Of a DNA stretch of 64,000 bases, positions 25,146 through 34,350 are shown in pieces. The number at the start of each line of letters is the position of its first letter. Positions within the stretch are counted from its first letter, which is position 1. Origin of the DNA: Saccharopolyspora sp. SCSIO 74807 (GTDB lineage: Bacteria; Actinomycetota; Actinomycetes; Mycobacteriales; Pseudonocardiaceae); NCBI RefSeq assembly GCF_037023755.1, contig NZ_CP146100.1:1552501-1616500 (forward strand), read 5' to 3'. Below the pieces are notes generated by a model. The model saw only the letters and a program-made list of their open reading frames with translations. It made no database searches and had not been told where the DNA came from. The position numbers were made by a program, and so were the translations under genes.

Positions 25146-26060
25146 ATGACAGCAAGGCCGAACGAGCATGTCATCGGAGACCAGGCAGCCGCCGCTGTCC
25201 GTCTAATTTGGAATAGACAGGGAGCTGCCGTAGACGAAATTCATAAGGACTACGGCGAAGACCTTTTGGTCAAGACTCGCGTTCGCGGAAGGGTAGACCC
25301 GAGGCCAATCTGGGTCCAGGTCAAAGGAACTGAGCGGAACTGCCTTGATGAGGGGACTAATCTCCCATCTGTCAACCTGAGCGTCCGGCAACTAATCCGC
25401 TGGTCCCGCTTCGGAGACCCTGTCCTAGTTGTACTTTGGGATGTTGCCAACAATGTCGGGTGGTATGCGATACCGGCCGACCACGACTTTGATTTCACGA
25501 CACTTTTAGAAGCTGGCCAAAAGAAGGTGTCCATCCCATTTTCACGGGACGCGAAATTCGACACGGCGACAGCTGACATTCTCGCATGGGAAGCAAGGCT
25601 GCTTGCAGCCATGCGCCTCATGAAGGCCTCGTACCATGACATGATCGACGTAGCCGAGGACGATATCGAAGCCGCAGGAAGAATCCGTGAGGATATCCAC
25701 TTGCAGCTTATCGATGTAATGCACGATTTGAGTATCGTAACCCTCCGCGGGGATGGATACAGCTTCACCCCCGCCTTCCGCCCAGCGCTCCGGGCAGCAG
25801 CGGAACATTTCGATCAGGCAAAAGAAGGGCATGAAACACAGGGGGAATTACTGGATCACTCCCTAATCTCTGCACTTTTCGCGTTAATGCCCCCTGGAGC
25901 GGTTCAGGTGATCCCTTCGGTGCTATTTGGCGAGATTGCACAAATCACAAAAAGGGCGCACTTCAGTCATGATCATGAGGTTTGGGATGGACCCCTGACT
26001 TGGCGGAAGAATCAGTTCCGCGCTTTCACAGCCGAGAGCGAATCCGTAACTGCCGGTTGA
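25146..26060 (+). CDS. DUF4365-like nuclease-fold protein (cargo, possible defence)
   Basis: The product has 304 residues. The N-terminal domain has DEIHKDYGEDLLVKTRVRG, then RPIWVQVKGTERN, the D...QVK layout of DUF4365 PD-(D/E)XK-like proteins. The C-terminal half is helical and unassigned. It is on the plus strand inside the minus-strand tail operon, between tape measure and distal tail genes, and its 3' end overlaps the tape measure stop by 35 bases. It is AT-richer than neighbours. Such isolated insertions in late operons are often superinfection-defence genes; no activity is shown. Confidence 0.6.
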   Translation: MTARPNEHVIGDQAAAAVRLIWNRQGAAVDEIHKDYGEDLLVKTRVRGRVDPRPIWVQVKGTERNCLDEGTNLPSVNLSVRQLIRWSRFGDPVLVVLWDVANNVGWYAIPADHDFDFTTLLEAGQKKVSIPFSRDAKFDTATADILAWEARLLAAMRLMKASYHDMIDVAEDDIEAAGRIREDIHLQLIDVMHDLSIVTLRGDGYSFTPAFRPALRAAAEHFDQAKEGHETQGELLDHSLISALFALMPPGAVQVIPSVLFGEIAQITKRAHFSHDHEVWDGPLTWRKNQFRAFTAESESVTAG

Positions 26061-29000
26061 TCACCGCAGCGATGTGATCGGGATTCGCCTCAGTTCGGGC
26101 GTTGACAATGATATGCGGCGACCACATCGGCTGCCCGGGTGCCGTTACTTGACCCCGGTCTCGCGGCAGTGCCCGCCGTGGTGGTGCGGTGTTGTTGTAA
26201 GCAACACCGCCGCCGACGAGTCCGCCGGAGGCCATGCCGACCGACTGTTGCTGTTGGGGCAGGAGGCCGTATCCCATGCGCTGGGCGGTTTCGGCGAGGA
26301 TTGCCTGTGACCGTGGGGATTTGTTGACGGGGATGTATGCCTCGTCGCCGCGCATCCGATCGCCGACCACACGCCAGGTCTGCGGCGGGACGACTTGGGC
26401 GACCGGGCGCATCGGTGTGAGTCCCGCGATGCCGCCTGCGGCGAACCGATGCACGAGGTTCCCGGTGGCGTTGCCGAGCGGAAGCGGGATGCCGCTGCCG
26501 GGGTTGGTCGGCCCCACGGGTGGCCCGAGGACACGATCGATGTGGACGCGGATGTTCTTTTGGGCCGGGATGGTGTTGATCGCGGTCATGAGTTCGCGGG
26601 TGTAGCGCAGGGATTCCAGCACGCCGGGTGCTGTGATGGGGATGGCTTTGCCGTTGGGCAGGATCGCGATCGCGTGGCCGAACTGGTCGGTGGAGATGCG
26701 GGCGCCGATCGCGCCGAGTTGGGCGCGGTTGAGGCTGCCGAGGTAGCCCATGAGCGCGGCCGGTGCTTGTGCTCCGGCCTGCATGACCAGGTTTGCCAGG
26801 GTGCGGTTGTATTCGGTGTTGGCGATCGTGGCGGCAGTTTCGGCAGGAAGCCCTTGGTTGTGGGCCAGCGCCTTGTCACGGGCAGCTTGTGCCGCCCGCA
26901 GCATCGTCTGCTCCAGTTGTTGGTTCGCGGTGGTGGCTTGGAGGCTGCCGGCTCCGTGTTGGGCGGTGGCGGCTGCGGCCTGCTGCTGTGCCTGGGTGAC
27001 CGCGGTCAACGCCTGGCGCAGCGCCAAGTCCTTATCGAGCGCCGCAATCGCTTGTAGCTGCTGCTCGACCATCCGGTCGGTGTGGGACTTGGTGGCGTTG
27101 GCCGCGGCGGCTTGTTCCAGCTCCACGCGGTTCGAGGCGGCGGCAACGGCTTGCTGTGCCGCGGCTGCGGCCGACGAGGCGGGGCCTTGCTGCTGCACCG
27201 CCAAGGCGTAGTCGTTCTGTGCCCGGGTCAGGTCCGTCTGCGCCTGCTGTAGCGGGGTCATGGCTGCGTACAGCTCGCCCGCTTTCGCCTTGGCCTCGTC
27301 GAGGTTGGTCGTGAACTGCGATTTGATCAACTGGCCGGGTCCGCCGAAGGCGTCCAGCCAACCGAGCCCGGTGAACTGGTTGTCCTGCTGAATGGAGGCG
27401 ACCGCTTGTTGCGCGGCGGTGCCGCCTTTCAGCAGTGAGTTCGCGGCTTCGTCGGCGCTGGTTCCCACGGCATCCAAGGCGAGCGCGGCGCCGCCGAGGA
27501 CGACTCCGGCGACCGGAACCACGCTGACCAATCGGGAAAACACCCCGGCCACGCCGCCGACAGCGGTCGTGATGCGCTGGCCTGCGGCCACACTGCCGGT
27601 CATCGAGGTGGCCACGGTGCCCATCGCGGCGCCCGCCGCAGTGGCGCGGGCCTGCCACGTGGCCATGACACCGGTGAGTGCCTGGTATCCGGCACGCGCC
27701 GAGGTGATGGCCGCTGCAACACCGCCGATCCCGCGGCCGAGCGCGACGAAACCGGCCAGGGCGATAGCGGCAGCGGCGGTGACTTGGGTCAACGCCGGGT
27801 TGGCCGTAGCGAAGTTGCCGACCAGTTCGGCGAGGTTGCCGACCATGCCCGCCACTGCCATGCCCAGTGGGGCAAGGGTGTTGAGCAATCCGGCGATGCC
27901 GGTTGCTGCTTGGACGGCGATGGCGCCGAACTCGGCGAGCCGGTCTCCCATCTGGGAAAACCACACGCCCAGCTCGCCGCTGGCGCGCGAGGTTTGGACG
28001 ACCTGGTTGAGCAGGATCGCTTGCGATTCGACCCATTGGCCGAAGGTCTCCAGCATGGGCATGGCCGCGGCGGTCAGCGACCGCAGCGCATCGGCCAACG
28101 CGAGTCCGGCGCCGCCGAGCGAGCCCATGATGCGGCTGTTGGCCTCGGCTACGAGCGTGAAGTCGTTGCTCCACACACCCGAGGTCATCATCTGCGCTGA
28201 CCGGTTGGCGACGTCTCCGAGGACTTGCCCGGTCGAGACCAAGGCACGATCGAGCTGCGGCGCAAGCGCCATCATTTGGCCGAGTGCGTCCCGGATGGGA
28301 GGCAGCATCTCGGACTGCACGCGGTCGCCGATACCACTCATCGCGGGCATCAGTTCGCCGTGCAGGAAGACGGCGAACTCGCGCCCTGCCGGTGTGAGCG
28401 CCGCCAGCGCGTCGTGCATCTTGTCGAGCTGTTCCTTGCTGGCCCCGGCACCGGTGAGGTTGTCCAACCGCACCGTCTCCATCGCTTCGACGGCGTCCCC
28501 GATGCCGTTGAACCCGGCGATGGCCGCTCCGGCGACTTGCCCGATACCGACTAGGGATGCTGGCACGGCTGCGAGTGCCGCGGCGGCGGCCGGCGCTGCG
28601 GCGCCGAGCGTGGATAGTGCGGCCGAGAGCAGACCGGTGATGTTGATCGCGCGTTCGGCGCCCTCGACATCCGCCCGCATCGCGAGCTTGCGCCCGTCCA
28701 GTTTCTCGGCGCCTTCACGCAACTCGGCCAGTTTCGCCTCGGCCACCGCGGTATCCGCATCCACGGTCAAGGCTGTGTGTTCCCACTGCGCTTGGGCTTT
28801 GGCGATCTGCATCTGCGCACGGGAGATGTCGGCATCGACCTGCACCTGAACGCCGCGTTTTTGGGCGTCGAGCTTGGCCAACTGGGCTTGCGCCTTGGTG
28901 ATCTCGGCGGTGACGTCGATGTGCTTCTCGTCGCGCTGTTTGACCAGCGCGGCGATCTGCTGACGGATCGGGGCCATGTCCGCCTCGATCGCCATCACCC

Positions 29001-29562
29001 GCGCACGCCGCTGGGTGGTCAACTCCTCGATCCGGGCTCGGGCCTGATCGATGCTGGCGGTGACCTCGACCTCGGCTGTGGCTTTCTTCGCTGCCAAGGA
29101 TGCGATCTTGGCTTCGGCTTTGGCGATGTCGGCGTCAACGGGCACTTCAACGGCCGGCGCGGTGGCGGCGAGTGCGTCGATTTGCGCTTGGGCGCGGGCG
29201 ACGTCGCCTTCGGCGGTGACGCTGGTGGTGTTCTGCTTGGCCAGCATCGTCTGTGTGTCGGCCTCGATGTTCGAGGTCTGGGCGTAGACGCGGATATTCG
29301 CCGAGGTGTTTTCGGCCTCGCGCTGGAATTGCTCCACACTCTCCCGCGCAGATGCGGTGTCGGCCGAGACGTCCACAGTGGCGTTCGTGTCGAGCTGCTT
29401 GCCGAGCTGGGCGACCGCCGTTTGCGCCTCGGCAGCATCGGCGGAGACCGGCACCGCCACCTGATCGTCCAAGCCCTTCAGAGCCTGGCCGATCTTCTTG
29501 TGGAAGTCCTGCAAGCTCGGGACGACCTGCACGAAAGCGGTGCCCGCTTCGAACTTCGCCAC
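26026..29562 (-). CDS. Tape measure protein
   Basis: With 1178 residues it is the longest phage gene. It is Ala-rich and helical. The N-terminal third has long repeats of coiled-coil segments (QAQIDALAATAPAVEVPVDADIAKAEAKIASL and similar). Hydrophobic helices lie in the middle (LSAALSTLGAAAPAAAAALAAVPASL; VVLGGAALALDAVG). The C-terminal part is Gly/Pro-rich. It sets tail length. It follows the tail chaperone pair in the operon, with the NACHT cargo gene inserted between them. Confidence 0.9.
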   Translation of the reverse strand: MAKFEAGTAFVQVVPSLQDFHKKIGQALKGLDDQVAVPVSADAAEAQTAVAQLGKQLDTNATVDVSADTASARESVEQFQREAENTSANIRVYAQTSNIEADTQTMLAKQNTTSVTAEGDVARAQAQIDALAATAPAVEVPVDADIAKAEAKIASLAAKKATAEVEVTASIDQARARIEELTTQRRARVMAIEADMAPIRQQIAALVKQRDEKHIDVTAEITKAQAQLAKLDAQKRGVQVQVDADISRAQMQIAKAQAQWEHTALTVDADTAVAEAKLAELREGAEKLDGRKLAMRADVEGAERAINITGLLSAALSTLGAAAPAAAAALAAVPASLVGIGQVAGAAIAGFNGIGDAVEAMETVRLDNLTGAGASKEQLDKMHDALAALTPAGREFAVFLHGELMPAMSGIGDRVQSEMLPPIRDALGQMMALAPQLDRALVSTGQVLGDVANRSAQMMTSGVWSNDFTLVAEANSRIMGSLGGAGLALADALRSLTAAAMPMLETFGQWVESQAILLNQVVQTSRASGELGVWFSQMGDRLAEFGAIAVQAATGIAGLLNTLAPLGMAVAGMVGNLAELVGNFATANPALTQVTAAAAIALAGFVALGRGIGGVAAAITSARAGYQALTGVMATWQARATAAGAAMGTVATSMTGSVAAGQRITTAVGGVAGVFSRLVSVVPVAGVVLGGAALALDAVGTSADEAANSLLKGGTAAQQAVASIQQDNQFTGLGWLDAFGGPGQLIKSQFTTNLDEAKAKAGELYAAMTPLQQAQTDLTRAQNDYALAVQQQGPASSAAAAAQQAVAAASNRVELEQAAAANATKSHTDRMVEQQLQAIAALDKDLALRQALTAVTQAQQQAAAATAQHGAGSLQATTANQQLEQTMLRAAQAARDKALAHNQGLPAETAATIANTEYNRTLANLVMQAGAQAPAALMGYLGSLNRAQLGAIGARISTDQFGHAIAILPNGKAIPITAPGVLESLRYTRELMTAINTIPAQKNIRVHIDRVLGPPVGPTNPGSGIPLPLGNATGNLVHRFAAGGIAGLTPMRPVAQVVPPQTWRVVGDRMRGDEAYIPVNKSPRSQAILAETAQRMGYGLLPQQQQSVGMASGGLVGGGVAYNNTAPPRRALPRDRGQVTAPGQPMWSPHIIVNARTEANPDHIAAVINRQLRIRSRL

Positions 29563-29666
29563 GCGGCACCGCCTCCTTTCACGTGTTGGATCCGTCCTCA
29601 GCGACGGTTCGGGTAATCAAGCGTGATCGCGCACAGTACGTAGGCAGATGCGGCACACTGTGCGAG

Positions 29667-31742
29667 GTGGAAGAGGTGCACAGGAACCACAACGAGTTCA
29701 CCGGGCAGGCCGGGACCAGCTTCCAGATCGCCGTCAACAACGGGCCGATCTCCATGACCAGCCCACCGCCCCCGCCGAACCTTGACGGGAAGCAAGCGGA
29801 ACTTCTCCAGAAACTCGCCGACGAGACCAGCTCGGCAAGCGGCCAGGAACTGTCGAAGTGGGGCCTACGTGGGTCGGATGCATTGCCTGTGCGCTGGCAC
29901 ACCGCAGCAGAAGACCTCTTCGACTACTGGGAGAAGATCCAGACAAGCGGTGCGCCGGTGTCGCTGGAGGGTCAGTTCACCAAGATCCGACGGACCTACG
30001 AGGCAGTCGAGTCTCGACGGCTGGTCGTGCTGGGACGGGCCGGCGCGGGCAAGACCATGCTTGCGCACCGGTTAATCCTGGACCTGCTCAAGAACAACCC
30101 GACGGGTCCGGTGCCGGTGCTGTTCAGCCTCGGCGATTGGAACCCCTCAACCGAACTTAGACATTGGCTGGCCGAACACCTCATCCGCGACTATCCGTTC
30201 CTAGGCACCAAGGAAACCTCCGTCGGGAGCAAGCTGGCCGAGGTCTTCATCGAACGCGGTCTTATCGTGCCCGTCTTGGACGGATTCGATGAGATCCTCG
30301 GACAGCATCACCCCGCCGCCATCCGCCAGATCAGTACCCTCGACCTGCCACTGATCGTCACAAGTCGCTTAGACGACTACGCTCGCGCCGCGCACGAGAT
30401 CAAAGCGGTCGGTGGTGCCGCGGCGATAGCGCTGGAAGACCTCACTCTCGGAGAAGCCGAGGAATACCTACTCCACAGCACCGGCAAGACCCGTGCCCCC
30501 GCCTGGACTTCGGTGTTCGAGCAGATGCGCATCGCACCCGACGAGTCTCTGAGCCAGAATCTCACCGCCGTGCTGACCACCCCCCTGATGATCACGCTCG
30601 CCCGCACCGTCTACAACGACGATCGAGGACACGACCCTGGTGAGCTCCTCGACGCCGAACGCTTCCCCACCACGGCGGCACTGGAAGGGCATCTGTTGGC
30701 GGCTTACCTGCGCACGACGTACGTTCGCGGTGGCGTCGGCCCGAACCGAGCACGACACCCCGAGTGGCGTCCGGAGCAAGCCCGCCGCTGGCTCGGTTAC
30801 CTCGCCACCCATCTGCAAGAACGCAACACCCACGACCTCGCCTGGTGGCGACTCCCCGACACCCTTCACCACCTGACTCGCCGCGGCGTCACCACGGTTG
30901 CTGTCTGGCTCGCTTTCGGACTCCCCACTGGGCTTCTTGTCGGGGGGCTTTGGGGACTCACCCTCGGGCTCGCCGACGGGCTTAAGGCTGGGACTACGTT
31001 CGCAATCGGCATCAAAGAAGGTCTTTCATTTGGATTCTTCTTCGGTGCATTTTTCGGCCTCATCGCTGGATGGTTCAGCGAATCTGGATTCAAGTACAGG
31101 AATACCAAAAGCAGCGATCCGCCACGCTTCTGGATACCACCACAAGGCCCCCAAACACGCCTACAGTTGACACACCTCAAGAAGTCTAAGACTCAGGTTA
31201 CGGTCGGACTTGCCATTGGATTTATGTGCCTACTTGGAGGCGGTCTTCAGTACGGACTCAACGGAGTCGGAGTTGGGATCATACTCGCGGCCGCGGTGCT
31301 GTCAGCGTACTTCGCTGTAACAGACTTCGGCGACACAGCGATCCCACACGCCAATCACCCGTGGACGCTCCTCAATTCCGACCGGAAGGTCACAATTGTC
31401 CGGACATCCGCAACTATTCCCATCTTCATGTTCGCATTAACGTCTCTTTTGATGCTCGCCCCCATGGGTGGGATTGATCGCGGACATGTCGCCGCGATCG
31501 GACTAAGCGAGGGCCTCCTCATTGGAATTCTGGTCGGGGTCGTACGATTTCCACTGTCAGCATGGGGACAATGGATTTTGTTCTCGCGGTTGTGGTTGCC
31601 GATAACCCGTCGTTTGCCGTGGCGCCCGAAGCTGTTCCTCGAAGACGCCTACGAGCGCGGTGTACTGCGCAGGACAGGCGCGGTCTACCAATTCCGCCAT
31701 GCGCGGCTCCGTGATCACCTCGCCGAGCACTACCGAAGCTAG
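29667..31742 (+). CDS. NACHT NTPase with transmembrane C-terminus (defence-like cargo)
   Basis: The product is about 691 residues from GTG 29667. NACHT motifs: Walker A VLGRAGAGKT (about 121-130), Walker B VPVLDGFDEI (about 201-210), then PLIVTSRLDDYARA. Residues about 390-600 form several Gly-rich hydrophobic helices (LAFGLPTGLLVGGLWGLTLGLADG; GIILAAAVLSAYF). The N-terminus has NEFTGQAGTSFQIAVNNGPI, similar to bacterial amyloid-signalling motifs of NLR-like proteins. It is on the plus strand between tape measure and tail chaperone genes, so it is cargo. Bacterial NACHT proteins often abort phage infection; the trigger here is unknown. Confidence 0.8.
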   Translation: MEEVHRNHNEFTGQAGTSFQIAVNNGPISMTSPPPPPNLDGKQAELLQKLADETSSASGQELSKWGLRGSDALPVRWHTAAEDLFDYWEKIQTSGAPVSLEGQFTKIRRTYEAVESRRLVVLGRAGAGKTMLAHRLILDLLKNNPTGPVPVLFSLGDWNPSTELRHWLAEHLIRDYPFLGTKETSVGSKLAEVFIERGLIVPVLDGFDEILGQHHPAAIRQISTLDLPLIVTSRLDDYARAAHEIKAVGGAAAIALEDLTLGEAEEYLLHSTGKTRAPAWTSVFEQMRIAPDESLSQNLTAVLTTPLMITLARTVYNDDRGHDPGELLDAERFPTTAALEGHLLAAYLRTTYVRGGVGPNRARHPEWRPEQARRWLGYLATHLQERNTHDLAWWRLPDTLHHLTRRGVTTVAVWLAFGLPTGLLVGGLWGLTLGLADGLKAGTTFAIGIKEGLSFGFFFGAFFGLIAGWFSESGFKYRNTKSSDPPRFWIPPQGPQTRLQLTHLKKSKTQVTVGLAIGFMCLLGGGLQYGLNGVGVGIILAAAVLSAYFAVTDFGDTAIPHANHPWTLLNSDRKVTIVRTSATIPIFMFALTSLLMLAPMGGIDRGHVAAIGLSEGLLIGILVGVVRFPLSAWGQWILFSRLWLPITRRLPWRPKLFLEDAYERGVLRRTGAVYQFRHARLRDHLAEHYRS

Positions 31743-31811
31743 CCCGGACGACACATGGTTACTAAGTTGACCACCCAAACACGCCAGCCGCGGTAGCTTC
31801 GAGAACAGGTC

Positions 31812-32270
31812 CTAGGCACGGAGCATCGACGTGACGATGTCCCGGTGTCGCTGGTGGTCACTGCGCCGTGAGGCGCGGTCGAGCGCGGTTTCCGGCCGCG
31901 GCACGGATTTCGGTGCCCGCCACCGGTGGGACTTGCTGTGTACCTGGGCGAAGTCCGCGCGCTGATGGGCCAACAGGTCCGCGATCAGGGCGAGAAGTTC
32001 AGCCTCCTGCGACCAGGTCTCCAACGGCGGCCGCGCCGCCGGCTCCTGGTCGTCGGCGACCAGCTCAGCGGCGCGCTCGTCGTCGTTGTGCACGGCGGCG
32101 CAGTAGCGCGAGGTGCGCGGGAGCTGACGGAGTATCCGGAACAACCGCATCCACGGGTGCACCCCTCGAAAGAAGTCGAGGATGTCGACCCCGAGCAGGC
32201 TGAGGAGGTCGTACTCGATCTCCTCTCCGTAGCGGTCGATGATCTCGATCAGTTCCCGCCAGCTCCAGAA
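31812..32270 (-). CDS. Tail assembly chaperone, frameshift-expressed part
   Basis: This frame has no start or ribosome site of its own and overlaps the end of 32249-32584 in the -1 frame. From the overlap it reads QLPFWSWRELIEIIDRYGEEIEYDLLSLLGVDILDFFRG, typical of the second tail chaperone segment, then a charged Arg-rich tail. By analogy with most siphoviruses it is made as a C-terminal extension of the upstream chaperone through -1 frameshifting, likely at TCCCCTTC (minus strand, 32268-32275). Confidence 0.7.
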   Translation of the reverse strand, partial: FWSWRELIEIIDRYGEEIEYDLLSLLGVDILDFFRGVHPWMRLFRILRQLPRTSRYCAAVHNDDERAAELVADDQEPAARPPLETWSQEAELLALIADLLAHQRADFAQVHSKSHRWRAPKSVPRPETALDRASRRSDHQRHRDIVTSMLRA

Positions 32271-32584
32271 GGGGAGCTGCCCATGCCGAAGTGCTCGGCC
32301 ATGTCGGCGACCAGGCCGTTGAACACGGAGATGTGCTCGCCCTTGAGCCGGGCGTAGACCCGTCCGTAGTGCTGGCCGCACAGGGCCTTCAGTGCCTCGC
32401 GCGGCTTGTGACCGTTCTCGCTGAGGATGAACACCGCTTCGGTGGTGTCCGGTGGCGGGATGTCGATGATGTCGCCGCCACCGAGATCCAGCGGATACGG
32501 TTCGGCGCGACCGGCCTCGTCCCGGAACTGCTCGAACGTGCGCACGTTGCGCTCCACCGGTTTGCCCTTTCTGTTGTTGCTCAT
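32249..32584 (-). CDS. Tail assembly chaperone, first part
   Basis: The product has 111 residues and starts at ATG 32584, overlapping the stop of the major tail gene (ATGA). It includes NVRTFEQFRDEAGRAEPYPLDLGGGDIIDIPPPDT and ALKALCGQHYGRVYARL. Position between the major tail gene and tape measure gene, with a -1 overlapping frame, is diagnostic of the chaperone pair that coats the tape measure during tail assembly. Confidence 0.78.
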   Translation of the reverse strand: MSNNRKGKPVERNVRTFEQFRDEAGRAEPYPLDLGGGDIIDIPPPDTTEAVFILSENGHKPREALKALCGQHYGRVYARLKGEHISVFNGLVADMAEHFGMGSSPSGAGGN

Positions 32585-33309
32585 GCCGCCCTCGTCACGG
32601 TTGCGGCCACGACGCTGACGCCCTGCCCGCGCTTCGGCGCCGGGGCAGGCTCGGGTTCGAAGCCCATCTTGGTCAGAAGCTTGCGCCAGCCGGGGCCGCC
32701 GAAGAAGTGCCGGATGGAGAATCCGGCCTCGGAGTCGCGGGTGGCGGTCAGGGTCATCTCGTAGGCGACAGGGTCGTCTTCGCCATCGGTCCAGATCTGC
32801 TCGCCGACCTCGGAGACCATGGCGCGTGGCAGCAGGCGGCCGACGTAGATCGTGTCGTCGCCGGCACCATCGGCGAACACAGCGAAGACCCGCCAATATT
32901 GGGTAGCCGGGCGCACCGCGGTAGCGAAGGAGACTTCGCCGGTTTCGGGGTCGGGGCGCACGTGCGACAGGTCGGTGTTGTTGTACATGCCCAGGGTGCG
33001 CATGTTGGTTTCCTGGGCGATCACGGTCATCTCGGTGACGTCGGACTGGATATCGCGGCGGGTGGGTTCCCACGCACCCCAGGAGGTCACCTCGGAGACC
33101 TCGGTTTCGCGTGCCCAGTTCACGCCGTCTTCTTTGCTGATCCACCCGAGGTCGCCGTAGCCCTGCGGCAATGGCACCAGCTCGGCGTTGCCGCCGCTGG
33201 TCAATCGCTCGGGGAGGGGTGCGGCGATGGGGGCGACGAACACGGACCCGGCCAGGGCCTTACGGATCAGTTCGGCTTGCCGGTTCGCGATCTCTTCGTA
33301 TGCAGGCAA
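32581..33309 (-). CDS. Major tail protein
   Basis: The product has 242 residues. The start is taken at TTG 33309 (LPAYEEIANRQAELIRKALAGSVFVAPI), which has AAAGGACTG before it; longer in-frame starts overlap the upstream gene heavily. The middle has WISKEDGVNWARETEVSEVTSWG, ETNMRTLGMYNNTDL and the end HFFGGPGWRKLLTKMGFEP. This fits the tube protein fold and location just upstream of the chaperones. Confidence 0.8.
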   Translation of the reverse strand: MPAYEEIANRQAELIRKALAGSVFVAPIAAPLPERLTSGGNAELVPLPQGYGDLGWISKEDGVNWARETEVSEVTSWGAWEPTRRDIQSDVTEMTVIAQETNMRTLGMYNNTDLSHVRPDPETGEVSFATAVRPATQYWRVFAVFADGAGDDTIYVGRLLPRAMVSEVGEQIWTDGEDDPVAYEMTLTATRDSEAGFSIRHFFGGPGWRKLLTKMGFEPEPAPAPKRGQGVSVVAATVTRAA

Positions 33310-33313
33310 AAGT

Positions 33314-33709
33314 TCAGTCCTTTCCCGTGCGCAACGGGCGGCGCATCGAGACCCGGTAGGTCGCCACCACCCGCCGGATGTCGACGTTGTCATCGGGGAT
33401 CTGTTGCGGAGCGATCTCCACGGCCGTGCGATCGATGAGCGCTCCACTGTGGACGGTCGCTCCGGCGGCTAGGACGCGCTGGCGCACCGCTTCGGCAAGG
33501 CGCCATGCCTCGTGGCGGGAGAAGGCGATGCATTCGACCTCCAACCGGGCGGTGTCGGTGACCCCGTTGTCGGCGCCACCGGCTCGGCGCACCTGGATCA
33601 TCGGGCTGGTGAACTGGCGCGGGCTCACCACCACGACGTCGGCCAGCGGTGTCAGCAACGCCATCGCGACCTGCTCGGTGTCGGGAAACGGGCGCTGATC
33701 GGCGTACAC
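33314..33709 (-). CDS. Tail terminator/completion-like protein
   Basis: The product has 131 residues. It opens MYADQRPFPDTEQVAMALLTPLADVVVVSPRQF and contains RLEVECIAFSRHEAWRLAEAVRQRVLAAG, the pattern of tail-terminator (Gp17-like) proteins that cap the tail tube. It lies between the HK97 gp10-like gene and the major tail gene, as expected. Confidence 0.65.
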   Translation of the reverse strand: MYADQRPFPDTEQVAMALLTPLADVVVVSPRQFTSPMIQVRRAGGADNGVTDTARLEVECIAFSRHEAWRLAEAVRQRVLAAGATVHSGALIDRTAVEIAPQQIPDDNVDIRRVVATYRVSMRRPLRTGKD

Positions 33710-33712
33710 GGG

Positions 33713-34015
33713 TTACTCCTCGCCGGAGGCAGCGCGGCGCAACACATGCTGGTCAGAGTGCGCGTTGCCTGCGTTGCCGAACTCGACCGCGGCCGAATGC
33801 TCCGCGGTGGCCACGACTTCGCCGACCAGACGTCCATCGGTCCACCCGGCGCGGTAGCCGGTAGTGATCCCGTCCAGGTACTCACCGCTATCGCCGACCG
33901 GCGCGAGCCGCCGCGCTCGGCGCGCGATCTCGCGGGTCATGCTCTGCACCACCGGGTAGAGCTGCGACGAGCGCAGGAACCGGCCGGTGGAGCGGCTGTT
34001 GCGCCGGTAGCGCAC
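33713..34015 (-). CDS. HK97 gp10-like head-tail connector
   Basis: The product has 100 residues. It contains LYPVVQSMTREIARRARRLAPVGDSGEYLDGI and ends VATAEHSAAVEFGNAGNAHSDQHVLRRAA. The RRxAPVxTG-like turn and AxxVEFG near the C-terminus are typical of gp10-like connector proteins. Confidence 0.65.
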   Translation of the reverse strand: MRYRRNSRSTGRFLRSSQLYPVVQSMTREIARRARRLAPVGDSGEYLDGITTGYRAGWTDGRLVGEVVATAEHSAAVEFGNAGNAHSDQHVLRRAASGEE

Positions 34016-34019
34016 TGCC

Positions 34020-34346
34020 CTACCCCCTCATGTCTTCGATGTCGGCGACGAGGCCGGGCCGCCATCCGGTGAACGGTGACCGCGGCGTGGAAGGCGTGCC
34101 ACTGACGCGGAACCGCGCCCCGCCCGGGAGCGTCACCTCGTCACCGGCGTGCAGGGCGGCGCCGGCCGGAGCAAGCAGCCGTAATCGGGTGGTGGTTTCC
34201 TGCCGGAAGTCACCGGGTGTGCCCTCGGACGATTGCTGCGCGAGAGCGCAGCCGGTGAGCGTGAACTCGGCGGTGACCGTCTCGTCGCCGAAGCCATCCA
34301 CCGCGAAGCGCCGCACGGTGACCGTGATCGGGTTGGCGAACCGCAC
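34020..34346 (-). CDS. Head closure-like protein
   Basis: The start is taken at GTG 34346, just after the preceding stop; a longer frame to 34391 would overlap that gene. The 108 residues are strand-rich (NPITVTVRRFAVDGFGDETVTAEFTLTGC; AGDEVTLPGGARFRVSGTP), the usual small beta-barrel of head-closure proteins. Confidence 0.6.
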   Translation of the reverse strand: MRFANPITVTVRRFAVDGFGDETVTAEFTLTGCALAQQSSEGTPGDFRQETTTRLRLLAPAGAALHAGDEVTLPGGARFRVSGTPSTPRSPFTGWRPGLVADIEDMRG

Positions 34347-34350
34347 GGGC

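Noticed and set aside
27392-28849. 485-codon plus-strand frame opposite the tape measure gene
   Set aside because: Ala/Ser/Pro-rich shadow frame of the tape measure coding strand.
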